From assembly GCA_964393115.1 (NCBI GenBank), contig CAYMST010000128.1, positions 1 to 13,479 on the forward strand: a stretch of DNA of 13,479 nt, written 5' to 3'. This document shows, one piece after another, positions 1 to 8,620 of this stretch; position 1 is the stretch's first letter, and each line of letters begins with the position of its first letter. The notes under the pieces were generated by a model. The model did no database searches. It was given only the letters and a program-made list of their open reading frames with translations, and was not told the DNA's origin. The position numbers were made by a program, and so were the translations under genes. Source of the stretch: CAYMST01 sp964393115. Lineage in GTDB: Bacteria > Bacteroidota > Bacteroidia > Cytophagales > Cyclobacteriaceae.

Positions 1-78
1 TAATTGGTTCGGTAATTACTACTTTTCTGGTTTGACATAGGTACGCGCTCTTATTGCCCAAGTGATTACCAGCATCTC
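1..78. other. non-coding sequence downstream of the first propeller gene
   Basis: This short stretch follows the stop codon of the minus-strand propeller gene and is cut by the window edge. A small inverted repeat, TAATT (1-5) with AATTA (13-17), is visible but is too weak to call a terminator. No coding signal is seen. Confidence 0.4.
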
Positions 79-3000
79 TTATTCCAGTAGTATCCGCTGA
101 CTATGAATTAGTTTTTTACCATCTAATAATTGTGCTAGATAAAAACCTCTTGGAACAGTGCTAACTTTAATTAAGTCGAAAGGTATAACCACCTTGTTAA
201 AGTTTACTCGTCCCATGGCATCAATTAACCTTAATTCATAGACATCTCGACGTTCAGCTGTGGCAAGATTTATTCGTAAAAAATGAGATGCAGGACTTGG
301 AAAAATATAGGTTTTTGTGTCTTCTGGAACTTTTGAGGATAGGATAAAAGAGTTTTGAATGGTTAAGTTATCCATAACCCACCCCCACTGGTTGGTGGCA
401 AGACCGGAACTAAGACACCACTTAAGAAATATGGTGTCTCCGTGTGAAAAGGTTGGGTAAATGTTAAACGATCTTTCAATAAAAAGCTCTTCTGTGCCTT
501 CTTCTCTCGAGTTTCGAGCAAAGGACCACTCTGACCTAGCCACCGAAGTGTAAGGCTTCACAAGGTCTTTCCATTCATATCCATTTTTCGAGCCTTGTAT
601 ATGCATTTTACTACCTACTAAGCTCCCTTCGCTTCCTGTCAGTAAAATTTCATCAAATGATACGACAGCAGAGTCGTCATCTACAATTATTGGTGCTCTT
701 AAATATATTTCTTGTAAGCCGCTACCATTGATTAGAGGGTGACTACTATGCGCCGCCAGATTGCTAAAGTTGTTGGATGGTTCGATGTTTATTCCAGTTT
801 GATAGTAGTCTTTCTCGTTAGAAAGATCATCAACTTTTGACATAATAACGGGATCTGTATACCTATGTGATAGTCTAGATACATTGGAAGAATAAAGTAT
901 TCCATTCGTGTACGCGACTAATTGAAGATTGAGTGTTGTATCAACGTGAAAATCCATTGAAAACTGTAAAGCCCCGCTATCCACATGCTGAAGTGTTCTT
1001 AAACGACCATGATCTATATCGTGAAGGAATAATGAATCATACGACCTAGGAATATTGATGTCAATAATTGCCTTTCCATTAATTGCGGTATAGCTGCGTT
1101 TTATTTTTGGTAAGTCCTTTTCTTCTTCAAATGTCCATATTCCACGCCCATGAGTTGCAAAAACTAATACATCATCTACCTTTTTAATATTGAATATAGC
1201 AGTAGAGGGAAGATTTGAATTCACATAGTGCCATTCGCGACCACCGGTGATGGTTTCTAATAATCCTATTTCTGTACCAACCCATATCTTGTCAGGATCA
1301 TTTTCGAATACGTATAAACTACGGACAGCAACATCCGGAAAGCCACGATCACTTGTGGCTCTTCCTTCAAAGCCGGAAATGTCTTCCCATGTTTTTCCAA
1401 GGTCAGTAGTGCGCAGTACCTTCGGGCCTTGTGCAAATGAGAAAAATAAATAAGCTGTGTTTCTATCGGTTGGATGAGAGGCAATTCCTGATATAGGACC
1501 TAGTGTTTCACCATGATAAAAGCCGGTGGTATCAAACGTGGCACCTCCATCTGTTGAGATAAACATTTTATCTCGATCGCTCATGCCTCCCCCAGCCCAG
1601 ACAATCGAACCATCAGCATCAGACACTTCTATATCATAGGCGCTATGGATACCATAACCATCTGCCCAAAAATTAGAATTAATTTTATTTAAGGTCCAAT
1701 TATTGCCAAAATCGATTGACTTCCAGACTCCACTTTTCCCAACTCCAAAAACTGTATTTGGATCACTACTAGATATATCAAGCTTCGAGTAAAAAGGACC
1801 ATTTCTTCCTGACTCTATTTGACTTTCGCTAAAACGCCAAGTTTTACCCCCATCCACTGTTCTCCTTATCCTGTTAAATTGAATCGTACCAAGAATTAAA
1901 GACGGATTATTTTTATTCCATGCTACTTCAAATCCATCTCCTCCTAGCATTCGGTTATACATTGTGATACCGTTTGGATCCTCAGCACTAGGACTTTTCC
2001 AAGTGCCGTTATCTTGCATTCCTCCAATAAACTCCATGACCCCTGGGCGTTTGTCCGCATCATAGAATTGTGAGCTCCGTAACCCCGAACCAACGAACGA
2101 CCAGTCTCCCTCTTGTGTGCCTGGGTTTGTTGATAAATTAGAAACATAAACTCCACCGTCATTACTATTAATAATTTGGAATTCACCAGAAACACTATCT
2201 CCATTGAAGGCATTTAAGGAATGATGATCAGGGTGTATTCCAACAGGAAGAACTTGTTTGTCCTGTTGCCTAAACCGATTCGGCCCGCCATTTCTTGCGT
2301 ATGCATCTGCAATACTCGTTATCTTTGCGTCTACATCTGGACCAATGATTGGTCTAATCCTAAGTTCTGTTTTAGGTAGGTCTGTACTCCATTCTTGCCC
2401 GTACTCCAAGACCGGCCAAATTCGCCAAAAAAGTTTATGCTCGTGTCCCTTATTCCTGCCGCCAGTTCGCGCTATTTTTTTATTTGGGGAATCAGAATAG
2501 TCTATGTCATGGATATATAGATACTCTCTACTATGCTCTGAAGTCTCAAGAGAATGAGTATTTAGCTGTATTAGATCAAAAATACCGTTTTCTTGTTGGT
2601 CTCTGAAAGACACCATTAGCTGTCTGTTTTTATCTATATCCCATACTTCAAATGGAACTTTCGAGTAATTCTGGTAAAAGTATCCTTCTGGTGGTACTCT
2701 AGCTCCTAAGCCATTAACTACAAATCGATGGGCCTTTTGAGATTGACCTGGTCCAAATCTGATCTCAATCCGCGGAATTAATGAGTCAACTACATTTCCT
2801 TGACCTATTGATCCATAATTAAATCGTCCGTCTAAATTCACAAGGCGCAGAAAGGAAAAGACTTCTGTGTTATCCACTACCAGATTAATTCCGCGCTCGT
2901 TCTTGACTTCTGCTGTCCATAGATCTACACCTCCAAAATATACTTTTCTATGATCAAATGGGTGACACATGATTGTATTGTCATAGTAACCTTGTCTACC

Positions 3001-4065
3001 CAGATAGTTGAATGTAAAAGGGTTATACCTATTCCTAATTCGCCTTACAAGTCCCCATGTCATACCGGCATCACGTGAACACAAAAGAGAAGATTGTTGC
3101 CCTCCGTTAGGTGATTCACTCGATGCATAAATCCAGTCAGTATTCACCGGAGAAATATCAAACTCCATTCTACCGAAAGTTTCATACTTAAATGCTAATT
3201 CCTTCCAAGTATTTCCTCCATCAGTAGATTTAATCATGGACATGTGTCTCCTTGAGCCGTAGACGATTTCGGGATTCTTGGGATCATATTTAATTTGATC
3301 AATAGAATTATCGCTTTCATACGTTTGGACCCAGTTCTTACCACCATCGACACTTTTAAAAATTCCATGAGATCGATTATCGCCATCAGCATTTCCTAAA
3401 CCAGAACTAACGGCTGCCATTAATGTATCCGAAGATCTAGGATCAGCAATAATTCTATTTATATTTCCAAATCTTGGATCTTCCATCGTGGATGCTAAGA
3501 CCATCCATGTTTCACCTTGATTGATAGATTTATAAATTCCACTACCATTAATGCCAATTCTGCCGGCAAAGTACTCACCAGTACCTGCATAAATTATATT
3601 TGGGTTTGAAGCAGAATAGGTTAATGAAGTAGTGGATAAATTAGGCAAGTCGGCGGTAGTGTTGGACCAAGAGATACCGGCATCGTCCGTTTTCCAAATG
3701 CCGCCTCCAACTGTTGCAGCAAGCCACGTTTTTTGAATACTGTCGGAAGGAAGAGCTAGTACGGCGCGGGTCCTACCGGGAACATTAGCAGGTCCTCGTT
3801 CTTTAAAATTATAGCTACTTCTAAACCTGGCGTCATGATGAGCAGGCCGTATTTTTAGTAACTCTTTTATTTTATGGTTGTAAGCATAATTGGGCTCTTC
3901 TTTGTTTGCACGAGTTCGAATTAGTTGCTCGTATTTTGCAAACTCTTCTGGATGATCGAAGTATTCTGTATCATCGGTTTTTTCTAAGTCATTTCTGCGG
4001 CCAATTATGAGTAAACTGACAATTCCTAAGCAGAAAAGAGGAATCAAAAATGTTCTTTTCATCAT
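79..4065 (-). CDS. secreted Asp-box (BNR/sortilin-like) beta-propeller protein with T9SS C-terminal sorting domain
   Basis: This 1328-residue protein is predicted to be exported by Sec and then by the type IX system to the cell surface or medium. Residues 5-22 form a hydrophobic N-terminal segment without an obvious AxA cleavage site. The motif GPANVPGRTRAV (91-102) opens the propeller. Ten Asp-box-like repeats (pattern KSxDGGxTW) end near residues 133, 187, 245, 287, 337, 743, 790, 844, 893 and 945, and the propeller closes with THGRGIWTFE (971-980). Repeats five and six are separated by about 400 residues that include HPDHH (611-615), NDGGVY and QDNGTW. A jelly-roll-like module (about 1095-1245, ending WGWVMDNL) precedes the tail (about 1251-1328), which has FPSPAS, RGFYLAQL and terminal RILLE. 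Such propellers occur in surface adhesins and glycan-binding or glycan-cleaving proteins, but no catalytic site is recognised, so substrate and activity are unknown. It begins ATG ATG; either could be used. It is the downstream partner of a tandem duplication. Confidence 0.9.
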   Translation of the reverse strand: MMKRTFLIPLFCLGIVSLLIIGRRNDLEKTDDTEYFDHPEEFAKYEQLIRTRANKEEPNYAYNHKIKELLKIRPAHHDARFRSSYNFKERGPANVPGRTRAVLALPSDSIQKTWLAATVGGGIWKTDDAGISWSNTTADLPNLSTTSLTYSASNPNIIYAGTGEYFAGRIGINGSGIYKSINQGETWMVLASTMEDPRFGNINRIIADPRSSDTLMAAVSSGLGNADGDNRSHGIFKSVDGGKNWVQTYESDNSIDQIKYDPKNPEIVYGSRRHMSMIKSTDGGNTWKELAFKYETFGRMEFDISPVNTDWIYASSESPNGGQQSSLLCSRDAGMTWGLVRRIRNRYNPFTFNYLGRQGYYDNTIMCHPFDHRKVYFGGVDLWTAEVKNERGINLVVDNTEVFSFLRLVNLDGRFNYGSIGQGNVVDSLIPRIEIRFGPGQSQKAHRFVVNGLGARVPPEGYFYQNYSKVPFEVWDIDKNRQLMVSFRDQQENGIFDLIQLNTHSLETSEHSREYLYIHDIDYSDSPNKKIARTGGRNKGHEHKLFWRIWPVLEYGQEWSTDLPKTELRIRPIIGPDVDAKITSIADAYARNGGPNRFRQQDKQVLPVGIHPDHHSLNAFNGDSVSGEFQIINSNDGGVYVSNLSTNPGTQEGDWSFVGSGLRSSQFYDADKRPGVMEFIGGMQDNGTWKSPSAEDPNGITMYNRMLGGDGFEVAWNKNNPSLILGTIQFNRIRRTVDGGKTWRFSESQIESGRNGPFYSKLDISSSDPNTVFGVGKSGVWKSIDFGNNWTLNKINSNFWADGYGIHSAYDIEVSDADGSIVWAGGGMSDRDKMFISTDGGATFDTTGFYHGETLGPISGIASHPTDRNTAYLFFSFAQGPKVLRTTDLGKTWEDISGFEGRATSDRGFPDVAVRSLYVFENDPDKIWVGTEIGLLETITGGREWHYVNSNLPSTAIFNIKKVDDVLVFATHGRGIWTFEEEKDLPKIKRSYTAINGKAIIDINIPRSYDSLFLHDIDHGRLRTLQHVDSGALQFSMDFHVDTTLNLQLVAYTNGILYSSNVSRLSHRYTDPVIMSKVDDLSNEKDYYQTGINIEPSNNFSNLAAHSSHPLINGSGLQEIYLRAPIIVDDDSAVVSFDEILLTGSEGSLVGSKMHIQGSKNGYEWKDLVKPYTSVARSEWSFARNSREEGTEELFIERSFNIYPTFSHGDTIFLKWCLSSGLATNQWGWVMDNLTIQNSFILSSKVPEDTKTYIFPSPASHFLRINLATAERRDVYELRLIDAMGRVNFNKVVIPFDLIKVSTVPRGFYLAQLLDGKKLIHSQRILLE
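2522..2625 (-). repeat. 104-base identical tract, copy 1
   Basis: This segment of the downstream propeller gene is identical base for base to 6866-6969 in the upstream one. It encodes roughly residues 481-514, within the insertion between Asp-box repeats five and six. Flanking sequence differs at many third positions, so the identity is local. Confidence 0.85.
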
Positions 4066-4182
4066 TATGTCGGTTAGTGGTTAGTATTCATTATATCAGG
4101 TGTGGAAAACCTAGTAACCTCTGCAGCAGTTCTCAAACAATTTGGACGTATTGTATTACACCTTCTATAATTCCCTTCTGTA

Positions 4183-4190
4183 CAAAAGTA
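4183..4190 (-). promoter_or_regulatory. candidate minus-7 promoter box for the downstream propeller gene
   Basis: The minus strand reads TACTTTTG, a full match to the Bacteroidota TAnnTTTG minus-7 consensus, 117 bases before the ATG of the propeller gene ending at 79. A TTTG lies upstream, but only 14 bases away, shorter than the usual 17-20, so the minus-33 element is doubtful. The upstream paralogue has a matching box at a very similar distance, which supports the call. Confidence 0.4.
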
Positions 4191-4211
4191 TAAATCAGCA
4201 TTACCAAACGC

Positions 4212-4245
4212 ATCACCATAAATAGTGATTTATCACGAAGGTGAT
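4212..4245. repeat. imperfect inverted repeat between the two propeller genes
   Basis: ATCACC-ATAAAT (4212-4223) is complementary to ATTTAT (4228-4233) plus GGTGAT (4240-4245), with an AGTG loop and a six-base bulge (CACGAA). It lies about 180 bases past the end of the upstream propeller gene and just upstream of the candidate promoter of the downstream one, so it could be a terminator or a regulator binding site. There is no T-run beside it. The rest of the 359-base gap (4066-4424) shows only the candidate promoter box and no gene. Confidence 0.35.
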
Positions 4246-4424
4246 TGGCTATTGTTTTAGTTGGTACGAATCAAGAGTTTATGGTTTAGGGCAAAAAAAC
4301 ACTCCATGCCTAACTTAAGTGGGTTCTAGTATTACTTAAATAAATAGATAAGTGAATTTTTGTCTAACAAGTAATATAATTATTTCAATAATGGGTTCTG
4401 AAATTCAATGTCTTGAGTTTTTCG

Positions 4425-4536
4425 TTATTCCAATAGTAGCCGTTGACTATGGATCACTCTTTTACCATCTAATAATCGTGCTAGATAAAACCCTCTTGGA
4501 ATGGAGCCAACTTGAATCACATCGATTGGAGCTACC
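4425..4536 (-). pseudogene. out-of-frame end of the T9SS sorting domain of the upstream propeller gene
   Basis: On the minus strand, from 4535 to the TAA at 4425-4427, this frame encodes 36 residues that align with the last 36 of the downstream paralogue: both share the core PRGFYLA, LLDGK, HSQR and final LLE. Many base differences between the copies here are synonymous in this frame, so the tail was under selection until recently or is still expressed by recoding. Confidence 0.8.
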
Positions 4537-7500
4537 TTTTTTGACATGACTTACTCTACCCAAGGCATCAATCAACTTAAATTCGTATAGTCCTTGTGGT
4601 TCCGATAAATTGAGTTTGATTTTCAAATAGTCGGATGCAGGGTTTGGGAATAGCTGCATTTTTGTTTTTTCCATGGCTTTTGAGGATAAAACAGAAGATT
4701 TTTGAAGGATTAAATTATCCATAGTCCATCCCCATTGGTTCATAGCTAGACTAGAACTAAGACACCATCTTAAAAATATAGTATCGCCGTGTGAAAAGGT
4801 TGGGTACATGTTAAAAGATCTGTTTCTGAAAAGTCCTTTCGTACCCTCTTCTCTTAAATTCCGAGCATAGGACCAATTGGTTCTGGCCATAGCAGTATAT
4901 GGGGTGACCAAATCTTTCCATTCATATCCGTTCTTTGATCCCTGTATGGATAACTTACTGCCGATCAAGCTGCCTTCATCACCCGTGAGAAGAACCTCAT
5001 CAAATGAAACAACAGCTGAATCATCGTCTATAATTAGAGGTGATCTAAGGTATATTTCTTTTAGTCCTTTCCCATGTGCAAGAGGGTGGGTACTATGAAC
5101 AGCGTCGTTATCAAAGTTATGATTTTCCTGAATTTCAATACCATTCTGATAATAATCTTCTTTGTGGGAAAAATCATCAACTTTGGCTCTAATAACAGGC
5201 TTAATATACCTGTGTAATAGCGTGGATACATTGGATGAGTAAACCACCCCATCGGTATAGGCAACTAACTGAAGATTAATTACGGTGTCAGTAGAAAAGT
5301 CCAATGAAAACTGTAATGCCCCGCTATCAACATCATGCCATATGTCTATGCTGCCATTATCGACATCATGTAATACTAGAGAATCATAAGACTTAGGAAT
5401 GATGGCGTCAATGATCGCCTTACCATTAATAGCGGTATAGCTTCGACTTATATGTGGCAATTCTTTATCTTCTTCAAAGGTCCAAATACCACGTCCATGT
5501 GTGGCGATGACAAGTACGTTATCTACCTTTTTTATGTTGAATATAGCAGTTGCTGGAAGGTTAGCATCTACGTAATACCATTCACGACCACCTGTTCTGG
5601 TCTCTAACAGGCCTATCTCTGTTCCGACCCATAGTTTATCAGGATCGTTTTCGAATACGTATAAACTCCGGACGGCGACATCTGGAAAGCCGCGATCACT
5701 AGTGGTTCTTCCCTCAAAACCTGAAATGTCTTCCCAACTCATTCCCAAATCGGTGGTGCGTAAAACCTTGGGACCATTTGCAAACGAAAATAATAGATAT
5801 GCTGTGTTTCTATCCGTTGGGTGTGAGACCATTCCAGAAATTGAGCCTAAAGCTTCACCCTCATAAAGGCTAGTGGCACGAAAAGTAACTCCTCCATCTA
5901 TTGACACAAAAATTTTATCTTGTTCGCTCATTCCACCGCCGGCCCAGATTACCGAGCCATCAGCATCTGAAACCTCCACATCATAGCCACTATGAATATA
6001 TGATTCCGCCCAAAAACTCGAATTAATCTCATTTAACGTCCAATTGTTGCCAAAATCTAGTGATTTCCAAACGCCACTTCTACCAACTGCAAAAACGGTA
6101 TTAGGGTCACTACTCGATATCTCTAGCTTTGAGTAAAATGGAGCTTGTATTCCGGATTCAACAGGTGTTTCACTAGGGAACCAAGTTTTCCCGCCATCTA
6201 TTGTTCTTCTTATTCTATTGAACTGGATTGAGCCAAGAATCAGGGATGGGTCCTTCTTATTCCAAACTACTTGAAACCCGTCTCCTCTAAGCATTTTGTT
6301 ATACAATGTAGTTTCTTTAGGGTCTTCAGAATTCGGACTTCTCCAAGTGCCGTTATCTTGTATTCCACCAATGAATTGCATTACACCCGGGCGCTTGTCT
6401 GCATCATAAAATTGTGAACTTCGTAATCCCGAACCCACAAATGACCAATCTCCTTCTTGGGTACCCGGACTTGTAGACAAATTGGAAACATAAACCCCAC
6501 CATCATTACTATTAATTATCTGGAATTTTCTTAAAGTACTATCTAGGTTGAGCGGATTTAATGCATGATGATCAGGATGGATTCCAAGAGAAAAAACTTG
6601 GTTGTCTTGTTGTATAAATTGATTGGGTCCACCGTTTCTGCCATAAGCATCAGCTATACTTAATATTTTGGCAGAAACGTCCGGTCCAGACCCTGGTCCA
6701 ATCTTAAGTTGTGTAGTAGGTAGATCGGTACTCCACGTTTTATCATACTGCAGTGCAGGCCAAATATTCCATAGTAATTCATGCTGATGTCCTTTGTTTT
6801 GTCCCCCAATTCGTGCTATTTCATTATTTGGAGAATCAGAATAGTCTATGTTATGGATATATAGGTACTCTCTACTATGCTCTGAAGTCTCAAGAGAATG
6901 AGTATTTAGCTGTATTAGATCAAAAATACCGTTTTCTTGTTGGTCTCTGAAAGACACCATTAGCTGTCTATTTTCATCTATATCCCATACTTCAAATGGT
7001 ACTTTTGGGTAATTCTGATAAAAATACCCTTCTGGTGGTACTCCATCTCCCTGACCGTTGACTGTAAACCGATGAGCTCGCTGAGATCTACCTTCGCCAA
7101 AGCGAATTTCTATATTTGGGATTAATGAATCGATGACGGTTCCCTTGTGAATCCGTCCAAAATTATAATCACCTTGAGAACCGTGCATGCCAAGAAATGT
7201 AAAAACGTCTGTGCTATCTACAACTAAATCAAAAAGCTCATCTTGTACTTCCGCTGTCCATAGGTTTACGCCGCCGAAGTAAACAATCTTCTTATCAAAC
7301 GGATGGCACATAATGGTATTATTATAGTAACCTTGTCCACCGAGATAGTCGAATGTAAATGAATTGTATTTTGATTGTTCTCGTTTTACCAGCCCCCATG
7401 TCTTTCCTGCATCGCGAGAACAAAATAATGACGATTGCTGACCATTCAGACGAGATTGACTTAAGGCATAAATCCAATTAGTATTGACCGGTGAAATATC

Positions 7501-8406
7501 AAACTCTATCCTACCCCTAAGTGGATAATGAAATGTTAACTCTTTCCAAGTATTTCCTCCGTCAACTGATTTAATCATAGATGCCCATTTCCTAGATCCG
7601 TAGATGATTTCGGGGTTTAAAGGATCAAACTTAATTTGATCAATAGAATAATCACTTTCATAGATTTGACTCCAACTCTTACCACCGTTGGTGCTTTTGA
7701 AAATTCCGTAGACTCTATTATCTATTGTGACATTAAACAACCCAGAACTTGCCGCTACCATTAACGTATCTGGGGATCTGGGATCAGTGATAATCCTATT
7801 TATATTACCAAATCTTGGGTCTTCCACAGTTGATTCCAAAACCATCCATGTATCACCTCGATCGGTTGATTTGTAAATACCACTTCCGTTGATGCCAAAT
7901 CCATAAGCAAAATATTCACCGGTCCCTGCATAAATTATATCTGGGTTTGACGCAGAATACGAAAGTGATGTAGTGGATAAATTGGGCAAGTCGGCTGTGG
8001 TATTTGACCAAGAGATACCAGCATTAACCGTTTTCCATATCCCACCCCCCACCGTTGCCGCTAACCATGTTTTTTGAGTAGTATCTGAAGGTAGTGCAAC
8101 AACAGCACGTGTCCTTCCGGGCACGTTGGCTGGCCCTCTTTCTGTAAAGGAATAGTTACTTCTAAATCTGGCATTCTTGTGAGAAGGCCGCATTTTCATC
8201 AACTCTTTTATCTTATGGTTATAGGCGTAAGAAGGGCTTTCTTCATTTACACGTGTTCTAATTAGTTGCTCATATTTAGCAAACTCCTCAGGGTGATCAT
8301 AACGCTCAGTAACAATGGTCTCTTCTTTTTCATTTCTGAAGCTTATGATTAATAATATGACTACAATTATGCTAAAAAGCGGAATCAATAGTGTCCTTAT
8401 CATCAT
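4462..8406 (-). CDS. tandem paralogue: secreted Asp-box beta-propeller protein, frameshifted in its T9SS tail
   Basis: As it stands this reads as 1314 residues and is colinear with its downstream neighbour. It has an N-terminal hydrophobic segment (5-22), GPANVPGRTRAV (91-102), the same ten Asp-box repeats (the first five end at residues 133, 187, 245, 287 and 337), the HPDHH, NDGGVY and QDNGTW motifs, the THGRGIWTFE closure, a jelly-roll-like module ending WGWTMDNL and the start of a T9SS tail (FPNPASDYLKIKL, LIDALGRVSHV). After that the frame is lost at six A residues and the protein ends in unrelated sequence (terminal STIIRW). Dropping one A restores VAPIDVIQVGSIPRGFYL and so on to RLLLE and a stop at 4425-4427, matching the neighbour's tail. 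The intended gene is therefore 4425-8406. Alternatives are a sequencing error, a recent mutation, phase variation or slippage. If real, the product may not be secreted or anchored normally. The ligand is unknown. Confidence 0.87.
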   Translation of the reverse strand: MMIRTLLIPLFSIIVVILLIISFRNEKEETIVTERYDHPEEFAKYEQLIRTRVNEESPSYAYNHKIKELMKMRPSHKNARFRSNYSFTERGPANVPGRTRAVVALPSDTTQKTWLAATVGGGIWKTVNAGISWSNTTADLPNLSTTSLSYSASNPDIIYAGTGEYFAYGFGINGSGIYKSTDRGDTWMVLESTVEDPRFGNINRIITDPRSPDTLMVAASSGLFNVTIDNRVYGIFKSTNGGKSWSQIYESDYSIDQIKFDPLNPEIIYGSRKWASMIKSVDGGNTWKELTFHYPLRGRIEFDISPVNTNWIYALSQSRLNGQQSSLFCSRDAGKTWGLVKREQSKYNSFTFDYLGGQGYYNNTIMCHPFDKKIVYFGGVNLWTAEVQDELFDLVVDSTDVFTFLGMHGSQGDYNFGRIHKGTVIDSLIPNIEIRFGEGRSQRAHRFTVNGQGDGVPPEGYFYQNYPKVPFEVWDIDENRQLMVSFRDQQENGIFDLIQLNTHSLETSEHSREYLYIHNIDYSDSPNNEIARIGGQNKGHQHELLWNIWPALQYDKTWSTDLPTTQLKIGPGSGPDVSAKILSIADAYGRNGGPNQFIQQDNQVFSLGIHPDHHALNPLNLDSTLRKFQIINSNDGGVYVSNLSTSPGTQEGDWSFVGSGLRSSQFYDADKRPGVMQFIGGIQDNGTWRSPNSEDPKETTLYNKMLRGDGFQVVWNKKDPSLILGSIQFNRIRRTIDGGKTWFPSETPVESGIQAPFYSKLEISSSDPNTVFAVGRSGVWKSLDFGNNWTLNEINSSFWAESYIHSGYDVEVSDADGSVIWAGGGMSEQDKIFVSIDGGVTFRATSLYEGEALGSISGMVSHPTDRNTAYLLFSFANGPKVLRTTDLGMSWEDISGFEGRTTSDRGFPDVAVRSLYVFENDPDKLWVGTEIGLLETRTGGREWYYVDANLPATAIFNIKKVDNVLVIATHGRGIWTFEEDKELPHISRSYTAINGKAIIDAIIPKSYDSLVLHDVDNGSIDIWHDVDSGALQFSLDFSTDTVINLQLVAYTDGVVYSSNVSTLLHRYIKPVIRAKVDDFSHKEDYYQNGIEIQENHNFDNDAVHSTHPLAHGKGLKEIYLRSPLIIDDDSAVVSFDEVLLTGDEGSLIGSKLSIQGSKNGYEWKDLVTPYTAMARTNWSYARNLREEGTKGLFRNRSFNMYPTFSHGDTIFLRWCLSSSLAMNQWGWTMDNLILQKSSVLSSKAMEKTKMQLFPNPASDYLKIKLNLSEPQGLYEFKLIDALGRVSHVKKGSSNRCDSSWLHSKRVLSSTIIRW
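4537..4542 (-). other. A6 homopolymer at the frameshift point
   Basis: The minus strand reads GTC AAA AAA GGT in the annotated frame. Removing one A gives GTC AAA AAG GTA, which continues into the conserved tail. The required change is one base lost (or a +1 shift). A six-base run is a plausible site for replication slippage, transcript slippage or a consensus error. Confidence 0.75.
6866..6969 (-). repeat. 104-base identical tract, copy 2
   Basis: This is the second copy of the perfect tract, at the homologous position in the upstream propeller gene. It runs from the first base after a G/A difference at its left edge to a G/A difference at its right edge. Its limits and the diverged flanks fit gene conversion between the tandem genes. 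Confidence 0.85.
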
Positions 8407-8478
8407 TTACTAGGTTAATAGGTTAGTGTTCATTCTATTAAGGTTAAAAAGCCCAAAACACTTGTCTTTGGTTCATCG

Positions 8479-8499
8479 CCTATTCAAGGGGGCAATAGG
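8479..8499. repeat. small hairpin in the leader of the upstream propeller gene
   Basis: CCTATT (8479-8484) and AATAGG (8494-8499) form a six-base stem around a nine-base loop; in the minus-strand transcript the loop is C-rich. It would lie in the 5' leader, between the candidate promoter and the ATG. The paralogue's leader has no clear equivalent. Function is unknown. Confidence 0.3.
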
Positions 8500-8533
8500 T
8501 AGCTTAATTCCTTATTTAGTAAATCGGTTAAGA

Positions 8534-8563
8534 CAAATCTAATAAACAATTTGACCAAACAAA
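8534..8563 (-). promoter_or_regulatory. candidate promoter of the upstream propeller gene
   Basis: On the minus strand, TTTG (8560-8563) is followed after 18 bases by TAGATTTG (8534-8541). This matches the Bacteroidota pattern of TTTG near minus 33 and TAnnTTTG near minus 7. Transcription would start about 120 bases before the ATG at 8406, much like the paralogue. The leaders of both genes also share a CACTAACC/TACTAACC-like stretch just before the start codon. Confidence 0.5.
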
Positions 8564-8620
8564 CCGCTAAAGTCGATGAGTGATCAAAATCTCCAAGTTG
8601 TGATTATTTTATATCGTCAA

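Noticed and set aside
1944..2500. Several short open frames on both strands inside the propeller genes
   Set aside because: They are shadows of the conserved Asp-box coding frame, with no support of their own.
4536..4542. Programmed minus-1 frameshift at an A AAA AAG heptamer
   Set aside because: The annotated frame reads GTC AAA AAA GGT, so the heptamer is out of register, and the needed shift is +1 (or loss of one A), not minus 1.
4352..4549. 65-codon plus-strand open frame over the end of the upstream propeller gene
   Set aside because: It is antisense to the conserved T9SS tail (both the used and the lost frame) and has no recognisable protein features.
79..8406. The Asp-box repeats as a sialidase active site
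   Set aside because: Asp boxes are structural; I could not identify the arginine triad or other catalytic residues of sialidases.
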